Origin: Rhodophyticola porphyridii
GTDB taxonomy: Bacteria > Pseudomonadota > Alphaproteobacteria > Rhodobacterales > Rhodobacteraceae
DNA: 64,000 nucleotides
Direction of reading: 5' to 3'
Assembly (NCBI RefSeq): GCF_003688285.1
Contig: NZ_RCNT01000006.1
Span: 62,001-126,000, forward strand
Made by a program: the position numbers and the translations under genes. A model generated the notes under the pieces. It had not been told where the DNA came from and did no database searches. It saw nothing but the letters and a program-made list of their open reading frames with translations. Positions 1-8,854 of the stretch are shown in pieces (positions within the stretch are counted from its first letter, which is position 1; each line of letters starts with the position of its first letter).

Positions 1-942
1 ATCATTGTCGCCCGTGGCGGAGGCAGCCTTGAAGATCTGTGGGGGTTCAACGAGGAATCGGTCGTGCGCGCGGCCGCCGAAAGCATGATACCCCTGATTT
101 CGGCCGTCGGGCACGAGACCGACACCACGCTGATCGATTTTGCCGCCGACAAGCGCGCGCCCACACCTACCGCGGCGGCGGAGATGGCGGTTCCGGTCCG
201 GCTGGAACTGCTGAGCTGGGTGGAGGGGCAGGGGGGCCGCTTATCGCGGGGCGTGACGCAGGCGATTGCCACGCGAAAGCAACGGCTCGGCGATCTGGGA
301 CGCGGTTTGCCACGAGTCGAGGCCCTGTTGGAGACGCCGCGGCAACGGCTGGACCGGGCGGTGGTGCGACTGGGCCCGGCGCTGCGAAACGCAACGCAGA
401 CACGGCGGCTTGCGGCGGATCGACTGGGCGGGCGATTGGCCCCAGCACTGGAAAAGGCGCTCAATGTCAAGCGGATGGAGGCCGGTCGCGTGGGCGCGGG
501 GCTGGCTCCCGGCCGGCTGGCGGCGGGGCTGCGAACCCGGCGCTCGGAGTTTTCCGGACTTCTGCGCCGCTTGCAGCCTGCGCGTCTGGCTGAGCGGGTG
601 CAGTTGGCCACAGATCGATTCAGCGAGATGGCGCAACGATTTGCGCGTGTCTCGGAAAGTTCGGTCCGGTCCCGGCGTGAGCGGTTGGAGGCGCTGGAAC
701 GGTTGCACCAGACCCTTGGCTATACTGAAACGCTGCGCCGGGGATACGCGGTTGTGCGAGACGGCAAAAACCTCGTGACCAGCCGATCCGCCGCGGCGAG
801 GGCCGCGCATCTGGAAATCGAGTTTGCCGATGGGCGGCTCGATGTGCGGCCTGGTGGCGGCGGGGCCCGGAAACCGGCCTCGAAACGAAGCGCCGGAACC
901 GCGCCGAAAGCCGGGCAGGGCAGCCTGTTCGACGAGGAGTAG
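1..942 (+). CDS. xseA: Exodeoxyribonuclease VII large subunit, 5' end outside window
   Basis: The large, catalytic subunit of exonuclease VII degrades single-stranded DNA in the cytoplasm together with several XseB copies. The frame is open from base 1, so the OB-fold N-terminus lies outside the window. The first visible residues carry the strongly conserved [16 protein letters not shown] stretch, followed by [17 protein letters not shown] and [10 protein letters not shown], which are hallmarks of the XseA catalytic core. After these comes a long Arg/Leu/Ala-rich helical region typical of the XseA coiled coil, then a YAVVRDG C-terminal segment and an acidic SLFDEE tail. xseB is not in view. 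The next gene is convergent. Confidence 0.96.
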   Translation: MIVARGGGSLEDLWGFNEESVVRAAAESMIPLISAVGHETDTTLIDFAADKRAPTPTAAAEMAVPVRLELLSWVEGQGGRLSRGVTQAIATRKQRLGDLGRGLPRVEALLETPRQRLDRAVVRLGPALRNATQTRRLAADRLGGRLAPALEKALNVKRMEAGRVGAGLAPGRLAAGLRTRRSEFSGLLRRLQPARLAERVQLATDRFSEMAQRFARVSESSVRSRRERLEALERLHQTLGYTETLRRGYAVVRDGKNLVTSRSAAARAAHLEIEFADGRLDVRPGGGGARKPASKRSAGTAPKAGQGSLFDEE

Positions 943-992
943 GGTACAGAAAATCCGGAAGGCGGCCTTTTGGGAACCTGTTGGCGGGTATC

Positions 993-1667
993 TCAGCCCT
1001 CGCGCAGGCCGAGCGCGCGACGCAGATGCAGCATCCGCCAATGTCCGGAAAACCCCGGGACGATCAGCAATGTGAGGCCCAGAAAGATATAGCCGAGCAG
1101 CATCGCGGGCAGCCAAATGGCGCCGCAGACCAGCCCGATTGCGCCTGCGATCCTATCCGCCGCGATCTGTGGCATCACGCGGCTCAGCGCCAGATGTATC
1201 AGCGCGCCGCCGGGAAGCGGACGCATCGGAACGAGGCTGAGAATGGCGAGGCAGAGATTGAGCGTCGCAAACACCTCCACCGTCCAGATCAGAGCCTCCC
1301 CCCGCAGCAGCGGAAGCGCGAGTGACGCCAGCGCCCAGAAGGTCAGGTTGGTCAACGGCCCCATCGCCAGAATTGTCATCCGGTGACCGGGGTCGGCGGC
1401 GTCCGTATCGCAAAGGCTGAGGCCCGCCGAAAGTGCGACCTGGCGCACCTGAATGCGGTGCAGCCGCGCCACTACGGCCTGCCCCAGCCCGTGCAGGTAC
1501 AGGGCCAGCATCAGCAGTGTGAAGGCGATCAGTTCGGCCACCACATCCCACGCGGTGCTGTTGTAATGGATCAGGATGGCGGCCAGAAACAGCGTGCTGA
1601 GGTGAACCTGAACCGGAATGCCGAAAAGGCCGCGAAAGCGAAACAGGGCTGGATCATTCGGGATCAT
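993..1667 (-). CDS. M50 (site-2 protease)-like membrane protein with degenerate active site
   Basis: A 224-residue hydrophobic protein with about five membrane segments, organised like small M50 site-2 proteases. Where the zinc motif HExGH is expected it reads HGLGQ (about residues 59-63), so the catalytic Glu and second His are missing. The usual N-x-x-P-x-x-x-L-D-G-G motif is SLVPMRPLPGG, lacking the zinc-binding Asp. The MGPLTNLTFWALASL segment matches the conserved Gly/Pro/Asn helix of the family. I chose the ATG at 1667 because AAGGCG lies about 8 bases upstream and the longer reading adds a basic, non-hydrophobic stretch. Likely a non-proteolytic homologue that may bind a membrane partner; function unknown. 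Confidence 0.75.
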   Translation of the reverse strand: MIPNDPALFRFRGLFGIPVQVHLSTLFLAAILIHYNSTAWDVVAELIAFTLLMLALYLHGLGQAVVARLHRIQVRQVALSAGLSLCDTDAADPGHRMTILAMGPLTNLTFWALASLALPLLRGEALIWTVEVFATLNLCLAILSLVPMRPLPGGALIHLALSRVMPQIAADRIAGAIGLVCGAIWLPAMLLGYIFLGLTLLIVPGFSGHWRMLHLRRALGLREG

Positions 1668-1856
1668 CTTGTGCGCCTTCGGCTTGGTCGGACGTGTTTT
1701 CCAGGCAAGCTGACGGCGGTTTGTGGCAAATTTCGAGCGGTGATGCGGTGCATTTGAGACAGCACCGCCCGCCATGGCACGCCGCGAGAATGCGCCGCGA
1801 AAGTCATGCGTCTTCAGCGCGATAGTCGCTGCGTGGCGGGCGGCGCGGCCCAGGGG

Positions 1857-4106
1857 TCAGAGGATGAAATCGAACCGCCGGTTGAGCGGCAGGTCGCGGA
1901 TCCGTTCGCCCGTCAGATCATAGATGGCATTGGCCAGAGCGGCCATGGAAGGCGGGGTGGAGGGCTCCCCAACACCACCCAGATGGGGTTGGGTTTCTAG
2001 GATGCGGACCTCTGTCTGGGGCACCTGATGTATCCGCAGCGCGTCGTAATCGGGGAAGTTGAACTGCTCGACCTCCCCGCCGGCAAAGCTGATCTCGCCC
2101 ATTACCGCCGCCGACAGGCCGTAGATGAGGCCCGAGATCATCTGCTGTTCGATAATGCCCGGGTCCAGTGCCGTGCCCACATCGCAGGCGATCCAGGCGC
2201 GATCCATGGAAATGGCGCCGTCCCGGTCGCTGACCTCCATCGCGATGGCGACGGGTGTGTGGAAGGAATAGGTCATCGCCACGCCGCGCCCGATCCCTGC
2301 CGGGGTCTCGCCAGACCAGTTGGCCATATCGGCCACCGCTTCCAGCACGCCCGCTGTCGGGGCGTGTTCGCCGCGGGCAAGGTCGAGACGAAAGGCCAGC
2401 GGGTCGCGGCCTGCGGCATGGGCCATCTCGTCGATGAAGCTTTCCATGAAGAAGCCGTTGAACGAATTGCCGACGGATCGCCAGAAGCCGATGGGTACGG
2501 CCAGATCGGCCAGATGACCCTGCACGCGGTAATTCGGGATGCCGTAAGGCTGGTTGAACATGCCCTCCACATGGCCCTTGTCGGGTCCGGGGGGCGTGAA
2601 ACCCGCGACGCGGTTCAGCGACTGCCGGGTCACCGACGGGGCCGCGACGCGCCCGTCCAGCGTGTGAGCGAACCCCTGCCGGATCACCCCGTGCATGCGG
2701 GCCGCGGCGGCGGGCCGGTAGAAATCATGGCGCATGTCCTCGTCACGCGACCAGATGGTTTTCACCGGCGTGCCGGGCATCTCGGCGGCGATGCGGGCGG
2801 CGAGAACGGCGAAATCGGTCTCTCCCCGCCGTCCGAACCCGCCACCCAGGAATGTGACGTGGCAGGTGGCCTGCGCGGCGTCGAGCCCCACGGCCTCGGC
2901 GGCTTTCTGTTCCGCCAGAACCGGCGCCTGCGTCCCGCACCAAAGCTCCAGCGCGTCGCCGGTATAAAGGGCGACCGCATTCATCGGCTCCATCGTGGAA
3001 TGGGCAAGCCATGGCACGGTGTATTCCGCTTCCAGCACGATATCGGCGGCGTCCGGGGCCTCATCCGCGTCGCCATCGTTGCGGAGGGTCGAGTTGGGGT
3101 TGTTGTCCAGCGCGGCGCGGATGATCTCCATCATCTCGGCGCTGCTTTCCGGGTATGGCGCGGGGCCCCATTCTATCTCCACGGCCTCGGCGGCCTGCAT
3201 CGCAAGCCATGTGTTGCTGGCCACGACCGCGATCCCGGTGCCCAGATCGATGATGCGTTCGACACCGGGCATCGCTTCGGCGGCGCTGGCATCGAAGTGC
3301 CGCATCTCCCCGCCAAGCCGGGGAGACATCCGCAACGTGGCGTGTTTCATGCCCGGTAGCCGGATATCGGCGCCGAAGGTCGCGGTGCCGGTGGATTTGG
3401 CCACCACATCGGTGCGCGGCATGCTCTGCCCGAGATATCGCCAACTGTCTTGCGAACGAAGCTCGATGCCGCGGGTGACCGGGTCGATCCGGGCGGCGGC
3501 CTCGGCCAGATCGGCATAGGGGATCGGGGTGCCGTCGGGCGGGATCACGGCACCGGCCTCGGTGCGCAGATCGGCGCGGCTGAGACCAAGGCGATCTGCG
3601 GCGGCCTGTTTCAGCGTTTCCCGGGCGGAGGCCCCGGCAAGGCGCATTTTCTCATAGGCATCCAGCATCGAGGTGGAGCCGCCGGTGACCTGAAGCGCGG
3701 CCATTTTTGGCACGACTGTCATCGCCTCGATCATCATCTCCTGAAAGCCGGAGCGCTCGTAATCGTTGATCGGCAGGCCATGGGACATCAAACCGCCATT
3801 GTAATAGGCCTGATCGGGCGGGCCGTGCGCCACGCGAATATCCTCCCAGGTCACATCCAGCTCTTCGGCAACCAGAGCGGCGAGGGTTGTATAGACGCCC
3901 TGACCCATCTCGGCGCGCGGCGTGATGATGGTCACCCCGTCCTGATCGATCAGCACATAAGGCGTGATCGGGTTCTGGCCTTCGCCGTGGGGAAGCGGGT
4001 TGGGCAATGCCCGGGCATATTGGTAATAGCCGAAGGCGACCCCGCCCGCGATCGCGGCGGTGCCCAGCAGAAAGGTGCGGCGGGCGATTGTTCCGAAACG
4101 GCTCAT
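1857..4106 (-). CDS. Molybdenum hydroxylase large subunit (isoquinoline 1-oxidoreductase beta type)
   Basis: A 749-residue molybdopterin-binding subunit of the xanthine oxidase family, close in architecture to IorB and to membrane-associated aldehyde or quinoline oxidoreductases. The N-terminus has a twin-arginine-like leader (ARRTFLLGTAAIAGGVAFG), so the folded cofactor-loaded enzyme is probably exported by Tat. PRAEMGQGVYTTLAALVAEEL and GGGFGRRGETDF are typical Mo-pterin contact motifs, and GGVGEPSTPP near the C-terminus carries the conserved catalytic Glu. The start at 4106 gives the leader; reading further upstream gives Pro/Arg-rich noise. It begins 4 bases after the 2Fe-2S subunit ends, so the two are co-transcribed. 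No FAD subunit is nearby; electrons may go to a cytochrome. Substrate unknown. Confidence 0.9.
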   Translation of the reverse strand: MSRFGTIARRTFLLGTAAIAGGVAFGYYQYARALPNPLPHGEGQNPITPYVLIDQDGVTIITPRAEMGQGVYTTLAALVAEELDVTWEDIRVAHGPPDQAYYNGGLMSHGLPINDYERSGFQEMMIEAMTVVPKMAALQVTGGSTSMLDAYEKMRLAGASARETLKQAAADRLGLSRADLRTEAGAVIPPDGTPIPYADLAEAAARIDPVTRGIELRSQDSWRYLGQSMPRTDVVAKSTGTATFGADIRLPGMKHATLRMSPRLGGEMRHFDASAAEAMPGVERIIDLGTGIAVVASNTWLAMQAAEAVEIEWGPAPYPESSAEMMEIIRAALDNNPNSTLRNDGDADEAPDAADIVLEAEYTVPWLAHSTMEPMNAVALYTGDALELWCGTQAPVLAEQKAAEAVGLDAAQATCHVTFLGGGFGRRGETDFAVLAARIAAEMPGTPVKTIWSRDEDMRHDFYRPAAAARMHGVIRQGFAHTLDGRVAAPSVTRQSLNRVAGFTPPGPDKGHVEGMFNQPYGIPNYRVQGHLADLAVPIGFWRSVGNSFNGFFMESFIDEMAHAAGRDPLAFRLDLARGEHAPTAGVLEAVADMANWSGETPAGIGRGVAMTYSFHTPVAIAMEVSDRDGAISMDRAWIACDVGTALDPGIIEQQMISGLIYGLSAAVMGEISFAGGEVEQFNFPDYDALRIHQVPQTEVRILETQPHLGGVGEPSTPPSMAALANAIYDLTGERIRDLPLNRRFDFIL

Positions 4107-4110
4107 CTGT

Positions 4111-4575
4111 TCAGGCCCCCTGAAGATTGGCGGCGGCGGTCCTGATCGCCGCGCGGATCCGGTCATAGGTGCCGCAGCGGCAGAGATTGCCGGCCATGGC
4201 GTCGTCGATCTCCTGATCCGTGGGGTCGGGCGTGCGGGAGAGCAGATCGGCGGCCTGCATGATCTGGCCGGACTGGCAATAGCCGCATTGGGCGACCTGA
4301 TGTTCGACCCAGGCCGCCTGCACGGCATGGAGGTTGCCGGGCTGGCCCAGCCCTTCGATCGTGGTGACCGGCCCCCAGACATCGGCCAGCGCGATCTGGC
4401 AGGAGCGGACGGCCTCCCCCTCGATATGGACGGTGCAGGCGCCGCAGGCCGCGACACCGCAGCCGAATTTGGTTCCGGTCAGGCCGATCTCGTCGCGCAG
4501 CGCCCAGAGAAGCGGGACGTCGTCGGGCAGATCCACGGTATGCGTGTCGCCGTTGATGGTCAGCGTGGTCGCCAT
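4111..4575 (-). CDS. 2Fe-2S subunit of molybdenum hydroxylase (IorA type)
   Basis: A 154-residue small subunit carrying two [2Fe-2S] clusters that pass electrons from the molybdenum centre. The plant-ferredoxin half has the cysteine pattern [18 protein letters not shown] followed by a fourth Cys in VRSC. The C-terminal helical half has the second-cluster pattern CGYCQSGQ...GNLCRCGTY. The length is normal for the family. The start at 4575 is supported by a strong AGGAGG ribosome-binding site 7 bases upstream. It is the first gene of a two-gene minus-strand unit with the large subunit. It lacks a signal peptide, so it would be exported by hitch-hiking on its Tat partner, as known for related enzymes. 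Confidence 0.93.
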   Translation of the reverse strand: MATTLTINGDTHTVDLPDDVPLLWALRDEIGLTGTKFGCGVAACGACTVHIEGEAVRSCQIALADVWGPVTTIEGLGQPGNLHAVQAAWVEHQVAQCGYCQSGQIMQAADLLSRTPDPTDQEIDDAMAGNLCRCGTYDRIRAAIRTAAANLQGA

Positions 4576-4792
4576 GCAAGTACCTCCTGTCCGGTGCCTT
4601 ACGGTTAGGATAGCGCGGGTTCGGCCGGGTTTCCATGACAAAATGCGCAAAGAATGTCATTTTGCCAGAATTGGCGTGTCCGGGCGCACCGGGCCGGGCT
4701 GCATTTGGAGGCGGGGCCGCATATGTTTCAGCTCGCTCGCGCAGGTTAACGTCCTGGTGAGCGGCGTAGACAGGCGGTGTGTTTTGGCCGCT

Positions 4793-5602
4793 ATGATCAT
4801 GGCGAAGCGAACAGAAAGCCCAGCCCCGATGAGCGATCAGGTGACAAGAACGAAAGACAGCCTGCTGGATCGGCTTGGCCGGCGTCTGGCACGCAAGCTG
4901 CGCACTCAAAGCTCGGGCTATCGGCCCTACACGCCGTCCGATTTCCCCACACTCTGCCGCACACTGGAGCCGGGCGATGTTGTGCTGGTCGAAGGCAGCG
5001 AGCGGATTTCGAACGCCATCAAGTATCTGACCCAATCGACCTGGTCCCATGCCGCGCTTTATGTGGGAGATGCGCTGCCGATGCCCGAGGACGGGAGCGA
5101 GCGGCCGCGCCTGGTGGAGGTCAACCTGGGGGAAGGCTGCGTTGCGGCGCCGCTGAGTAAATACGAAAGCTACAACACCCGCATCTGTCGCGCGGTAGGG
5201 CTGACCGGGGCGGAGCGGGATCAGGTCGTGCAGTTCATGATCGGCAATCTGGGCCTGCGATACGACATGCGGAACATCTTCGACCTGGCGCGGTACTTCT
5301 TTCCGACACCGCCGGTGCCGGTCAGATGGCGTCGGCGCATGCTGGCCCTTGGTGCGGGCGATCCGACGCGGGCGATCTGTTCGTCGCTGATCGCACAGGC
5401 CTACCAGCAGCTGCGCTATCCGATCCTGCCCGAACGGCGCCCGGGCGGGTCCGACTATGCGCAGAAGGAGATCCTGCATATCCGGCATCATTCGCTTTTC
5501 GCGCCCCGGGATTTCGACCTGTCGCCCTATTTTCGCATCGTCAAACCGACGGTTGAGGCCGATTTCGACCACCGCAGGTTGATTTGGGGAGAATCGCACT
5601 GA
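4793..5602 (+). CDS. YiiX/YebB-like papain-fold (NlpC/P60-type) cysteine hydrolase
   Basis: A protein of about 269 residues resembling the permuted NlpC/P60 (YiiX/YebB-like) family. The core starts with LEPGDVVLVEGSERISNAIKY, then STWSHAALYVG with the likely catalytic His, and later AICSSLIAQAYQQL with the likely nucleophilic Cys, the His-before-Cys order expected of the permuted family. Such proteins are thought to act on amide or ester bonds in lipids or cell-wall compounds; the substrate here is not known. There is no signal peptide. Possible starts are 4793, 4799 and 4829 (MSDQVTRT); none has a strong ribosome-binding site, so the N-terminus is uncertain. It stands alone, divergent from the Mo-hydroxylase genes. 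Confidence 0.75.
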   Translation: MIMAKRTESPAPMSDQVTRTKDSLLDRLGRRLARKLRTQSSGYRPYTPSDFPTLCRTLEPGDVVLVEGSERISNAIKYLTQSTWSHAALYVGDALPMPEDGSERPRLVEVNLGEGCVAAPLSKYESYNTRICRAVGLTGAERDQVVQFMIGNLGLRYDMRNIFDLARYFFPTPPVPVRWRRRMLALGAGDPTRAICSSLIAQAYQQLRYPILPERRPGGSDYAQKEILHIRHHSLFAPRDFDLSPYFRIVKPTVEADFDHRRLIWGESH

Positions 5603-5701
5603 CGCCCTAGGTGTGGCCGATACGCCCCGATTCCGCCGCCCAACCGACGACTCTGGCCTTTGGCCTGTCGCAAACGGGCTGCGGCGGGGTGCCGGGCGCC
5701 T

Positions 5702-5720
5702 GTTATCTTCCTCCGATAAC
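5702..5720. promoter_or_regulatory. Inverted repeat upstream of BCCT transporter
   Basis: GTTATC and GATAAC are perfectly complementary arms separated by 7 bases, about 85 bases before the transporter start. The position and symmetry suit an operator or a small leader hairpin. No regulator gene is adjacent, so its role is a guess. Confidence 0.3.
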
Positions 5721-5803
5721 GGGCATGGCCGTGCCGGCCAAAGCCCACCCCGAAAGGGAGGAGGCAGGAAACGTCCCCCCTTTCAAGAAAGGACAGGGAT
5801 GTC

Positions 5804-7759
5804 ATGGCACCAAAACCTCCATTCACGGAGCTTGAAATCCGTACCGCGGATAACGGCTTCTACCAAGGCCACTCGCTACCCATCGCGCTGATCTCCAAGA
5901 TCGTGATGGTCGGGCTGGTCTTGTGGGCACTGATCTTTCCGCTGACGGCAAACGGCAGTCTGGATGCCTGGAACTGGGCGCTTCTTCAGGGCTGGAACAG
6001 CTTCTACATCATCTCGGTCGGCGTGTTCGCGTTCTTCCTGTTCGCGCTGGCGCTGCTGCCGGTGGGCAAACGCAAACTGGGCGGGCCGGATACCGTGCCC
6101 GAGTTTTCCAACTTCTCCTGGTTCTCGATGATGTTCGGGGCCGGTCTGGGTGTGGGGCTGATGGTGTTCGCCACGGCCGAACCGTTGGGCCTCTGGGGGT
6201 CGAACCCGGAAATCCTGGCCGGCAATGTCGAGGCCAACAGTGAAGAGGCGCTGACCTCCGCCTTTCGCTACACCTTCCTGCATTACGGGTTTCATGCATG
6301 GGCGATCTATGTCGTCACCGGGCTGAGCCTGGCCTATTACGCCTATACCCGTGACATGCCTCTGACGATCCGCACCGCGCTGACCCCGCTTCTGGGCCGG
6401 GCGGCCAACGGTCTGATCGGCCATCTGGTTGATATCCTTGGCGTCGTGGCCACCATCCTTGGCGTGTCCGTGACAATCGGCTTCGGCGTCAGCCAGTTCG
6501 TCGATGGCGTCTATGCTGTGACCGGCATGGACTGGCTGATGGGCCCCGCGGGCGAAGATGCGGCCCCCAAACCGTCCACAGTGGGGCTCTTGAGCGCGCT
6601 TGGCATCATCATGCTTCTGTCGATCCTGTCGGCGGTTTCGGGCGTGGGGCGCGGTATCAAATATCTGTCGAACCTGAACCTCGTCCTGTCGATCATCCTG
6701 CTGATGACCTTCGTGATCTTCGGATCGTTCCTGTTCGCGATGACGACCTATGCGACGGCGTTGGCGGACTACGTCCTGAGCTTCTTCGCGTTGAGCTTCG
6801 AGGCGTATTCGCCGCTGACGGAGGCCGCGTTTGCCGGGGATCTGGACGCCGCCGCGGCGCCCGTGGCGGGGGAGCTGTTCGGCGGTGCCACCAATCCCTG
6901 GGGCTCGCTTGACGGATTTCAGGGTGGGCTCGGCAGTGCGGTGACAGATGCCCAGGCCGCAATCGCGGCGCTGGAGGCGGAAGCCGCCCCGACACCGGAA
7001 CAGACCGCCGAGCTTGCGGCGCTGACCGCCTCCCTGCCGGGCCTTGAGGCGGCGGCGGCGGTTCCCGCGGCGGCACAGATGGGGGCCTATGAAGCGGGCA
7101 CCCAGGGCCGTCTCTTCGGGTGGCAATCCAGCTGGACCACGTTCTACTGGGCGTGGTGGATCGCCTTCTCGCCCTTCGTGGGGCTGTTTCTGGCGCGTAT
7201 CTCCCGCGGGCGGACCGTGCGCGGCTTCATCCTCGGCTGCGTGATTGCGCCGGCGATGGTCTGTTTCGCGTGGATGACCATTCTGGGCGGTACGGCGATC
7301 GATCTGGAACTGTCCGGCGTGGCCGAGGGCTCGATCATCGCGGCCAGCAACACCAACAAGCTGTTCGTGACCCTTGGGCACATGATCAGCGGCGGGTTCC
7401 TGACCGGTATCACCATCATGTGCGTGGTGCTGATCATGACCTTTCTGGTGACCTCGGCGGACTCGGGCATTCTGGTGATGAACACGATCATGTCCGGCGG
7501 CGAGCAGGAGACCGGCATCAAGCATCGGATCATCTGGGGTCTGATCATGACCGGCGTGATCGGCGCGCTGATTATCGCGGGCAATTCCGGCGGCGCGAAC
7601 CCGCTGGACAGCCTTCAGGATGCGATGATCATCGGGGCGCTGCCCTTCACCATCGTGATGGTGCTGATGGTGATCTCGCTGATCAAGGCGATGTTCAACG
7701 ATGGCCGCCGCGAAAAGGCGGGCGTTCTGGTGCAGCCTTCTGGCCAACCGGCGGAATAA
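5804..7759 (+). CDS. BCCT family betaine/carnitine/choline transporter
   Basis: A 651-residue inner-membrane secondary transporter for quaternary ammonium or related zwitterionic osmolytes, usually driven by Na+ or H+. Twelve hydrophobic segments are evident, with the family signatures FSWFSMMFGAGLGVGLMVFATAEP and WTTFYWAWWIAFSPFVGLFLARISRGRTVR. Between these, at about residues 340-433, sits a long Ala/Glu-rich insert (with AIAALEAEAAPTPEQTAELA) that looks helical and enlarges one loop. The ATG at 5804 follows AAAGGACAGG. The C-terminal cytoplasmic tail is short, unlike the sensory tail of BetP or BetT. A strong terminator follows at 7798. It is a single-gene unit. Confidence 0.95.
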   Translation: MAPKPPFTELEIRTADNGFYQGHSLPIALISKIVMVGLVLWALIFPLTANGSLDAWNWALLQGWNSFYIISVGVFAFFLFALALLPVGKRKLGGPDTVPEFSNFSWFSMMFGAGLGVGLMVFATAEPLGLWGSNPEILAGNVEANSEEALTSAFRYTFLHYGFHAWAIYVVTGLSLAYYAYTRDMPLTIRTALTPLLGRAANGLIGHLVDILGVVATILGVSVTIGFGVSQFVDGVYAVTGMDWLMGPAGEDAAPKPSTVGLLSALGIIMLLSILSAVSGVGRGIKYLSNLNLVLSIILLMTFVIFGSFLFAMTTYATALADYVLSFFALSFEAYSPLTEAAFAGDLDAAAAPVAGELFGGATNPWGSLDGFQGGLGSAVTDAQAAIAALEAEAAPTPEQTAELAALTASLPGLEAAAAVPAAAQMGAYEAGTQGRLFGWQSSWTTFYWAWWIAFSPFVGLFLARISRGRTVRGFILGCVIAPAMVCFAWMTILGGTAIDLELSGVAEGSIIAASNTNKLFVTLGHMISGGFLTGITIMCVVLIMTFLVTSADSGILVMNTIMSGGEQETGIKHRIIWGLIMTGVIGALIIAGNSGGANPLDSLQDAMIIGALPFTIVMVLMVISLIKAMFNDGRREKAGVLVQPSGQPAE

Positions 7760-7797
7760 AGCCCCGGCCGGTCAGGGCCGGCGATCACACCAAATGG

Positions 7798-7832
7798 AAA
7801 CGGCGGAGCACATGGCTCCGCCGTTTTTTTTG
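7798..7832 (+). terminator. Rho-independent terminator after BCCT gene
   Basis: An AACGGCGGAGC / GCTCCGCCGTT stem with a 5-base loop is followed by a run of eight T. This is the best-formed terminator in the window and ends the BCCT transcript before the convergent ABC operon. Confidence 0.9.
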
Positions 7833-7888
7833 CACGGCTGCGCTCGGATGCCGTGCGATCCGGAAGCAGGGCCGGGGTTCAGGGCCTC

Positions 7889-8854
7889 TCAGCGGCCGCG
7901 GATGCGCGGATCGAGCGCATCGCGCAGGCCGTCGCCGATATAGTTCACGCTGAGTACCGTGAGCGAGATCGCAAGGCCGGGCCACATCACCCGCTCGGGG
8001 TTTTGCTGAAGCCAGTCTGTGGCGTCGAACAGGAGCCGGCCCCAGGTGGGGAAGTCCGACGGGAAGCCGAGGCCCAGAAAGCTGAGCGCGCTTTCGGTGA
8101 TGATCGCGTTTGCGATGCCAAGCGTGGCGGAGACCATGATCGGCGACATCACGTTGGGCAGGACATGGCGCAGGATCATCCGGTGGGACGGTGTGCCGAT
8201 GGATTTTGCGGCCAGGACGAACTCCCGCTCCTTGAGTGCCAGCACGTCGCCGCGCACCACGCGGGCTGTCTGCATCCACGAGGTGATGCCGATCACGAAG
8301 ACGATCAGGATGAAGATCCCGCCTTCGGGGCCAAAGGCCGCCCGAAGCTGGTCGCGGAACAGCATGATGATGACCAGCAGGAGCGGCAGAAGCGGCATGG
8401 CGAGGAAAAGGTCGGTCAGGCGCATCAGCGGCCCGTCGAGACGGCGGAAATAGCCCGCCACCACGCCAATCAGCGTGCCGAGGACAAGGCTCAGCAGCAT
8501 CGCGGTCAGGCCCACGGCGATGGAGGTCTGCCCGCCCGCCATCATCCGGGCGAGCGTATCGCGGCCCAACTGATCGGTGCCCATCGGATGGGCGAGGCTG
8601 GGCCCGGAATTGCGCGCGCGGATGTCGATGAAGGTGGGATCTATCGTCCAGATCAGCGGGCCGACATAGACGAAGAGCAGCGCGAAGATGAAAAAGCCGA
8701 GGCCAAGCAGGGCGCCCTTATGCGTCTTGAACTGATCCCAGACATCCCACCACTGGTTGCGCGGCGGACGATAGGCCTCCATCTCCATGACCGGTGCGGC
8801 GCCCGCAGGCGTGGCGCCGGATGTGGCGAGCGGCTGGTTCGGTCCGTCAGTCAT
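7889..8854 (-). CDS. Dpp/Opp-type ABC transporter permease (DppC-like), cluster 1
   Basis: A 321-residue inner-membrane permease, the second of a heterodimeric pair. It begins with a cytoplasmic N-terminal segment, then the first helix (GALLGLGFFIFALLFVYVGPLIW), a periplasmic part with the family-typical HPMGTDQLGRDTLARMMAGG, and the EAA-type coupling loop (REFVLAAKSIGTPSHRMILRHVLPN). The start at 8854 overlaps the end of the upstream permease by 8 bases, which implies translational coupling; a further upstream start is possible but less likely. It is the last gene of the five-gene minus-strand operon. The substrate is probably a peptide or similar small molecule. Confidence 0.93.
   Translation of the reverse strand: MTDGPNQPLATSGATPAGAAPVMEMEAYRPPRNQWWDVWDQFKTHKGALLGLGFFIFALLFVYVGPLIWTIDPTFIDIRARNSGPSLAHPMGTDQLGRDTLARMMAGGQTSIAVGLTAMLLSLVLGTLIGVVAGYFRRLDGPLMRLTDLFLAMPLLPLLLVIIMLFRDQLRAAFGPEGGIFILIVFVIGITSWMQTARVVRGDVLALKEREFVLAAKSIGTPSHRMILRHVLPNVMSPIMVSATLGIANAIITESALSFLGLGFPSDFPTWGRLLFDATDWLQQNPERVMWPGLAISLTVLSVNYIGDGLRDALDPRIRGR

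Noticed and set aside
943..992. Possible terminator between xseA and the M50-like gene
   Set aside because: AAGGC/GCCTT arms have almost no loop, so they cannot form a normal hairpin.
5876..7747. Long minus-strand frame opposite the BCCT gene
   Set aside because: The translation is a low-complexity run of Arg, His, Gln and Asp, mirroring a membrane protein on the other strand; no start signal or domain.
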